Under the pieces are notes generated by a model, which had not been told where the DNA came from, ran no database searches, and worked only from the letters and a program-made list of their open reading frames with translations. From Stephanodiscus triporus (Eukaryota > Bacillariophyta > Thalassiosirophyceae > Thalassiosirales > Thalassiosiraceae): DNA of 12,223 nt. Positions 8,487-12,223 of this stretch are shown piece by piece. How positions within the stretch are numbered: position 1 is the first letter of the stretch; the number at the start of each line of letters is the position of its first letter. The DNA lies in NCBI GenBank assembly GCA_036939755.1, contig JALLAZ010000761.1, forward strand, positions 1 to 12,223, in the 5' to 3' direction. A program made the position numbers and the translations under genes.

Positions 8487-9203
8487 ACGAAAAATATAAA
8501 GTAAATGGCGTATTCTTATTCTTCATTGATGCACTTATCCCGGTCTTGTCCAAAATGGAAGCAATACTAACTGTCATTACTATATCCTCGTGTGGGATTA
8601 GATGCTGTTCTCGATAGCAGCGAAGAGCTCTTTCCTGCGCTGAATTTTTCATTCGACAGCATAAGCCTATGGCGTTTGCACGCGCCGAAACCGAAGACTA
8701 GGGGGAGGATGAAATTGGGATGGGTAGGTACATTCGGCTCACCATTGCACATCCAAGCGAACGAGCGTACGCAACCCTTAAAACGACCACTCCTCTACAC
8801 TCCCGGGAAAATTATCCATCCTTGCTGTGATGTATCTTAGTGTTTATGGTCTCGCCATCATAGTCCTAAATTGGAATGAAAATAGCTCACAGCCAGAAAT
8901 AGACAGGCAGAAGCAGACAGGCAGATGCAGACAGGCAGATGCAGACAGGCAGATGCAGACAGGCAGAGGCTGGTGGGGACAGCAGAGGCTGGGGTTCATA
9001 TGCGGCCTCTGGATAATTATCCAAATACAAAGATATTTGGAGCGATTTCAACAGATGCTAATGCTTTAAGACTATGATGTACCACTAAAGTCAAATCACT
9101 TTTCTCACAGTATTGGTAGCTTGACATACCACTAATCATCGAGCACAAATCTTTGGAGTTTGATGTACGATACCCCACTATTCAATAACTTCATCGCAAT
9201 ATT
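8487..9203. other. intergenic; no gene seen
   Basis: This region holds the presumed 3' UTR of the S1-protein gene and no credible gene. The only ordered features are the 14-bp minisatellite (8901-8970), a perfect 12-bp palindrome GGATAATTATCC (9011-9022) and an adjacent 7-bp inverted repeat CCAAATA...TATTTGG (9021-9040). The frame at 8592-8840 lacks protein-like features. Confidence 0.55.
8901..8970 (+). repeat. 14-bp minisatellite, five tandem copies
   Basis: The unit AGACAGGCAGATGC is present five times head to tail. Copies 2-4 are identical; copy 1 has AAGC and copy 5 has AGGC at the end. The unit length is not a multiple of three and no gene spans it, so it is probably non-coding. Confidence 0.97.
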
Positions 9204-9824
9204 CTAATTTGGAGCTCTACGAAATTTGTGATTTTCACGGACCCGATAGTAACCTGACATTGACACAGTTGCGTCATATTTTGGGCCATCGTCAATCGGT
9301 TTTTTCTTCTCGTTGTGAGGCATGGCAACCTTTACTGTTCCTTGGCATGTGCCCCCATGTCCGTCCGAAGCTGTGAAACGGATATGATAAACTCGACCAT
9401 TCCCCACACCCGAGCGCTCGGCTCGAATATTGGCAATACTGGTGCCAACGCCAGTTGCATCAGGCACCTTGGAGACACCACCTGCCCCCTTTGCTGTGGC
9501 AGGTTCTTCATCTGACATCATTGAGTCTACTACGATGGTGATGCTGTCTCCATCGGCGTCAGTCACACCCCGAATCGTGATGGCATGGAACTTGTGGTCG
9601 GGGGGCCAGAGGAGCGCCTTCGACGGATAAGCATTTGTGCAGTCGGGCGGATTAATAACAGCCATTTTTTTTGTCGGATTGGACGTCGTTGAATTGGATG
9701 TCGTTGGAATCGCTGTCGTCGGATTAGACGTCGTTGGAGTCGCTGTCGTCGGATTGGACGTCGTTGGAGTTGCTGTCGTCGGATTGGACGTCGCTGGAGC
9801 CGGAGTTGGACTCTGCTCAAACAT
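9204..9824 (-). CDS. Thr/Pro-repeat protein with bacterial-type HYR-like/calcium-binding surface domain
   Basis: From the first ATG the frame encodes 206 aa. Residues ~7-52 are a low-complexity linker built from TSNPTTATPT decapeptides, like the O-glycosylated stalks of secreted diatom proteins. Residues ~58-170 form one globular domain with DCTNAYPS, LWPPDHKF, GVTDADGDSITI, DEEP, IRAERSG, GNGRVYHIRFTASDGHGG and a final TVKVAMPH. From memory this pattern matches domains in large bacterial secreted or surface proteins; the Asp-rich DADGDS loop may bind calcium. A basic/polar tail follows. No signal peptide is visible, so an upstream exon is probably missing or this is a gene fragment. The frame is continuous with the truncated Gag upstream except for one TGA (9882-9884). 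Horizontal acquisition from bacteria is possible but unproven. Confidence 0.6.
   Translation of the reverse strand: MFEQSPTPAPATSNPTTATPTTSNPTTATPTTSNPTTAIPTTSNSTTSNPTKKMAVINPPDCTNAYPSKALLWPPDHKFHAITIRGVTDADGDSITIVVDSMMSDEEPATAKGAGGVSKVPDATGVGTSIANIRAERSGVGNGRVYHIRFTASDGHGGTCQGTVKVAMPHNEKKKPIDDGPKYDATVSMSGYYRVRENHKFRRAPN
9673..9801 (-). repeat. 30-bp coding repeat (TSNPTTATPT decapeptides)
   Basis: Read on the plus strand, units like GTCGGATTGGACGTCGTT plus GGAGTCGCTGTC recur with a 30-bp period. Units run at 9718-9747 and 9748-9777, with partial or shortened copies on either side. The period equals ten codons, so copy-number change keeps the frame of the HYR-like ORF. Confidence 0.9.
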
Positions 9825-9898
9825 AAGTTTATAAAATGCAAAATTGAGGGAAGATGCAGTCGAATAACCATTTCCGACAAATCAATGCATTTTCTTAC
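9794..9898 (-). other. possible 105-nt intron joining Gag to the HYR-like ORF
   Basis: On the minus strand a GTAAGA donor-like site begins at 9898 inside the end of the Gag frame, and an AG acceptor-like site CCGGCTCCAG ends at 9794. Removing these 105 nt would delete the only in-frame TGA and make a 435-aa Gag-HYR fusion. The acceptor's pyrimidine tract is mediocre, and another AG (GAGCAG) would not keep the frame. This is speculative. Confidence 0.2.
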
Positions 9899-10616
9899 CA
9901 ACGGGCGAATGGAAACGGTGGTAAGAGCTATTGTCCATACCATCACGCTGAAAGAACGTGAATAATTTCTTGTGGGACGCTACCGTCGCCATAACGCTCT
10001 GAGTTTTGGAGTCGTAGGAGCAGCACAATCCTTGGATCAATTTCAGGAGGCCAATGGGATCTTTGTTGGATTCAACCTGTGCGAAAGCAGGGGCAGCCTC
10101 GAGATCATTTTTAAGATTCGTCGAGCATTGATTGTAAAGGTGGATATATGCCTTGGGCATGCTGTCGTTGTACACCTTGAGGGTCTTGAGTTGCGCGTTG
10201 TATTCCTCCTTCCATTTGTGGATATCCCACGATGTGAGGGCAATCTCATTGCCCGCGGCATCGGTCCTGGGGGTCGGTTCGTCGTCAAGGGCAATGTGCA
10301 CTGCTTGCATCTTGAGGATCGCCGTCGCAACCTCTGCGCTGTACGTGGTGTGCAAAAAATTTGCTAATCCCTTGAGCGTACGTTGAAAATTAGCCGCGTC
10401 GTTATGGCCCGTGTTGTCGAACACGAGGTTGTCAGGGAGATCCTTGTTACGAGTGGGGTATTTGTTGTTGGGAGTGTGTCCTGATGACGCGCCCCCGGCC
10501 GCGTTGTTGAAACGACGAGCCCCACGACGGTGACCACGACGAGTGCCGTGTCCGCCTCCTTCCCCTTCGTCGGCTACCTTTGGGGCATTGCGCTCCTCTT
10601 TGACGACGGCTTTCAT
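9882..10616 (-). pseudogene. gag: Ty1/copia-type Gag, 3'-truncated
   Basis: The 244-aa product has a Gly/Arg-rich N-terminus (about 20-45, GTRRGHRRGARR). An all-helical Gag core covers about 70-232: FQRTLKGLANFLHTTY, WDIHKWKEEYNAQLKTLKVY, KAYIHLYNQCSTNLKNDLEA, KDPIGLLKLIQGLC, and SHKKLFTFFQRDGMDNSSYH. This order (WKxE, NMxKAY-like, QCS..., D.I.LL..I, FY.F.Q) is that of Gag in diatom copia-like elements. In an intact element Gag would continue into a zinc knuckle, protease, integrase and reverse transcriptase. Here homology appears to end after SSYHRF, the frame stops at TGA 9882-9884, and no pol sequence follows. The element is therefore a 5' fragment. The start ATG at 10616 lies 7 nt downstream of the stop of a small membrane-protein ORF. 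Confidence 0.7.
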
Positions 10617-10623
10617 TGTTGAC

Positions 10624-10803
10624 TTATTTCTTGGAATATATGTAGGAGATTGCGATGGCGAGGATCGTCAAGATGACAGTGATAGGGAAGAAAGATTCCT
10701 TTGGGCGCCCCCCCGTGCCTAGTGTAATCACTACAATTGCAATATAAGAGGCGACGGTGACGAGCACTGCACAGACAGGCTCGGTTTTTATTTCGAATTT
10801 CAT
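10624..10803 (-). CDS. 59-aa protein with two predicted membrane segments, upstream of gag
   Basis: This ORF starts at ATG 10801-10803 and ends at TAA 10624-10626. The peptide begins MKFEIKTEPV and has one hydrophobic segment at about 10-29 (CAVLVTVASYIAIVVITLG). A polar loop TGGRPKES is followed by a second hydrophobic segment at about 38-56 (FFPITVILTILAIAISYIY), and it ends in SKK. This predicts a hairpin with two transmembrane helices. The stop is 7 nt from the gag ATG, so ribosome reinitiation could connect the two ORFs. An in-frame TAA lies 13 codons upstream, so the start is well bounded. No family is recognised. It may belong to the retroelement or be a captured host sequence; a chance frame is possible, but the hydrophobic pattern is striking. 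Confidence 0.5.
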   Translation of the reverse strand: MKFEIKTEPVCAVLVTVASYIAIVVITLGTGGRPKESFFPITVILTILAIAISYIYSKK

Positions 10804-10832
10804 TCGGTGGAGGGCGTTGTGCCCCCGGCTAG

Positions 10833-10919
10833 TAAATTAATCAATATGTTGAGGCGATAGCGAGATGAATTAATCACGTAGCCGATTTAACATTGGAAAT
10901 CGAGATATTGATTAATTTA
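10833..10919. repeat. 15-bp perfect inverted repeat spanning the LTR/leader junction
   Basis: TAAATTAATCAATAT (10833-10847) and its exact reverse complement (10905-10919) flank a 57-bp spacer. One arm ends precisely at the putative LTR edge and the other lies inside the LTR around the TATA-like CATAAATTAATC. In RNA the arms could pair. Confidence 0.85.
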
Positions 10920-11063
10920 TGAGCCGAAGCTCTCTACTTTGTCATGCGATGGGAGGGGCCGAATTCGGCCGGCGACGTGGTTTTCCACGTCACATTCCTG
11001 TGTGCGTACTTGTACGTACTGCTACTAGACGGGACGGTAGTACAGGGAGACCTTGTCTCAACA
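10847..11063 (-). repeat. putative 5' long terminal repeat (217 bp)
   Basis: Read on the minus strand this segment starts TGTTGAG and ends CTCAACA. That gives the TG...CA termini and a 7-bp terminal inverted repeat typical of LTRs. It sits just upstream of the small ORF and gag in the correct orientation. It contains CATAAATTAATC (a possible TATA element) and TGACGTGG (a CRE/bZIP-like ACGT core). No canonical TGG-starting primer-binding site follows it. The second LTR is not in the window, so the call rests on structure and position. The flanks (CAATA on one side, AATGG on the other) are not a target-site duplication, arguing against a solo LTR or MITE. Confidence 0.45.
10957..10991. promoter_or_regulatory. 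adjacent palindrome and hairpin inside the LTR
   Basis: A perfect 14-bp palindrome GGCCGAATTCGGCC (10957-10970) is followed by a 7-bp-stem hairpin GACGTGG-TTTT-CCACGTC (10974-10991). The hairpin carries ACGT cores on both arms (TGACGTGG on the minus strand). Within an LTR these are plausible transcription-factor sites; function is inferred. Confidence 0.45.
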
Positions 11064-11195
11064 AATGGTATGAAAGTTGTTGGCCTCGACTTGTGCAACC
11101 CTTAATTATGGATTAGGCACAGGCGAAGGTTATATTGCGTACGACTTTCTTCTCCATCGCTATTGAGACTTGTGTATGCGTCGGCAACAAACATT

Positions 11196-11990
11196 ATGAG
11201 TAAGATAGATACCGTTGAAGAGGTGTGAAAATAAGAAGAATGAAAAACAACTCTCACCAGACGTTGTACTGAAGATTAGTTTGGAGAAGGGTGATGAATT
11301 CAAGGATAAGTTTGCAAAGTGCAAGGAAATTCAATAAGTAGAAGAGGGAACTTTGCCTCCCGACAAAAGAAATCCATCGCAAAGGCCACTTTGTTGGAAT
11401 GCTTGACATCAGCAGCAAGCTGGCGACAAAGATGTGGTTTACAACGGTGGTACGGCAAAATCAATTTTGCCACGCACGCGCGGAAAAGTGTCGCGACAAG
11501 CTGCTGCAGCTTGACTTCCAAAGAGGATGATTATGAACTGCATGACAGTTGCACTGCACGGAATCTGGTGATATTACAAGTCCGTTGAGAACTCTGATAA
11601 GCTTCAGTCGGAGCAGTGGATGGCACATTCTTCATTCCCCTTGTTGGACTAATGGAATAAGGACGATGGATCTTTAGATGTAGATGTAGAGGTTTCAACT
11701 AATGGCGAGTGGTATATCGGGGAGGCAAAGGGAAGCGATGGAAATTAATCCAGAGTAGTTCTAGGCGAAAAATAAACGTCATCAAAACAACGTCGATCTA
11801 GTTGAAAATGCAGAAGGCGAACAGAACGAGGTAGCTCGATCAAAACTCCGTCACAGTTCAAGTCACATAGTTTGTTGAGGTCGCGTCAGCGATGATAACG
11901 CCACGGTCGATTTGCAGCGCCACCACCTACCAAGAGACTCACGAGCTTAAGTTAGACATCAGAAAGATCAAGCTATGGCTTTGTTGGAAA
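11196..11990 (+). pseudogene. possible decayed gene, fragmented over all three plus frames
   Basis: Protein-like blocks follow one another on the plus strand in shifting frames. There is an ATG start reading MSKIDTVEEV (11196). Next is 11224-11403 with SPDVVLKISLEKGDEFKDKF and VEEGTLPPDK, broken by one TAA. Then come 11342-11527 with GHFVGMLDISSKLATKMWFT and RDKLLQLDFQRG, and 11533-11745 with SVENSDKLQSEQWMAH and DVEVSTNGEWYIGEAKG, the latter broken by TGA and TAA. The last two are 11765-11875 (NNVDLVENAEGEQNEVARSK) and 11871-11990 (TYQETHELKLDIRKIKLW). Several frameshifts and stops would be needed to read it as one protein. The protein is not recognised. Chance open stretches remain possible, but the order and hydrophilic, charged composition favour a dead gene. 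Confidence 0.33.
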
Positions 11991-12223
11991 TAGGACCATT
12001 TGCATCATGTGAGGCTTGTGTATGATTTGAAGTTGATGAAATAACATAGAATATTTAAGGTTAATGTTCACTGACATAACGTTGAATTTGCTGCCCAAGA
12101 AGGACATCCCAGAGAAGAAAATATGACGGTATGCCCCAATTAGAATCTAACCGAACGTTGAAGTTGCTGCCCAAGAAGGCCATCCCTCAGGAGGGAATCC
12201 AGTAACCCAAGGTATGAATGTAT
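11991..12223. other. window-edge region with duplicated segment, no intact gene
   Basis: This AT-rich sequence continues the decayed region. Only the 33-bp duplication and short fragments such as NVEVAAQEGHPSGGNPVTQG (plus strand, frame open to the window end) are visible. Confidence 0.4.
12078..12186 (+). repeat. 33-bp direct repeat, two copies 76 bp apart
   Basis: AACGTTGAATTTGCTGCCCA... at 12078-12110 recurs at 12154-12186 with two mismatches in 33 bases. Both copies encode NVE(F/V)AAQEGHP when read from the first base. The array may continue to the right of the window. Confidence 0.92.

Larger units (their letters stand above)
9882..11063 (-). mobile_element. 5' fragment of a copia-like LTR retrotransposon
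   Basis: The fragment comprises the putative LTR (11063-10847), a 43-nt leader, the 59-aa ORF and a truncated gag, all on the minus strand. No protease, integrase, reverse transcriptase or 3' LTR is present, so it cannot be autonomous. The 3' break lies at about 9885-9915, next to the HYR-like ORF. Confidence 0.55.

Noticed and set aside
10847..11063. Independent MITE-type element with TGTTGAG terminal inverted repeats
   Set aside because: The flanks (CAATA and AATGG) do not form a target-site duplication, and position next to gag fits a 5' LTR better.
10919..11116. 65-codon plus-strand frame
   Set aside because: It lies across the putative LTR on the opposite strand and has no protein-like features.
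1..12223. tRNA, rRNA or CRISPR arrays
   Set aside because: No T-loop/acceptor combinations, rRNA-like conserved blocks or regularly spaced repeat-spacer units were seen; the tandem repeats present have no unique spacers.

Overview
The window looks like nuclear DNA of a photosynthetic stramenopile, most likely a centric diatom. The evidence is a bipartite plastid-targeting presequence with a diatom-style AMA|FSAP cleavage site, short GT-AG introns (163 and 141 bp), a plant/alga-type alpha/beta hydrolase, a eukaryotic ribosome-biogenesis gene (NSA2), and a Ty1/copia-like Gag resembling diatom elements. The species assignment is inference.

Left part (1-2722): a diverged ~181-bp tandem repeat at the edge, then about 800 bp with only a weak, TGA-interrupted frame. 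Next is an unrecognised minus-strand frame lying just beyond the 3' end of a complete, intronless NSA2 gene (minus strand, 260 aa). NSA2 and the next gene are divergent. They share a 393-bp intergenic region with two TCACGTGA palindromes.

Middle part (3116-8486): a three-exon alpha/beta serine hydrolase gene (614 aa, predicted N-myristoylated, polyQ/acidic tail) with a 30-C homopolymer in intron 1. A possible decayed minus-strand gene follows at 5617-6258. Then comes a 648-aa plastid-targeted S1-domain protein full of Ser, Asp and Ala codon repeats.

Right part (8487-12223): an accessory, decaying region. It holds a 14-bp minisatellite and a bacterial-looking Thr/Pro-rich ORF with a calcium-binding/HYR-like surface domain. 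In the same frame, separated from it by a single TGA, is a truncated copia-type Gag. The Gag is preceded 7 nt upstream by a 59-aa ORF predicted to span the membrane twice. Upstream of that is a 217-bp segment with LTR-like TGTTGAG...CTCAACA ends. Beyond it lies a stretch that reads as fragmented, stop-ridden coding sequence with a duplicated 33-bp segment at the window edge.

The housekeeping genes (NSA2, hydrolase, S1 protein) are independent eukaryotic transcription units, not an operon. The most novel arrangement is the LTR / small two-TM ORF / Gag / HYR-like-domain array at 9204-11063.
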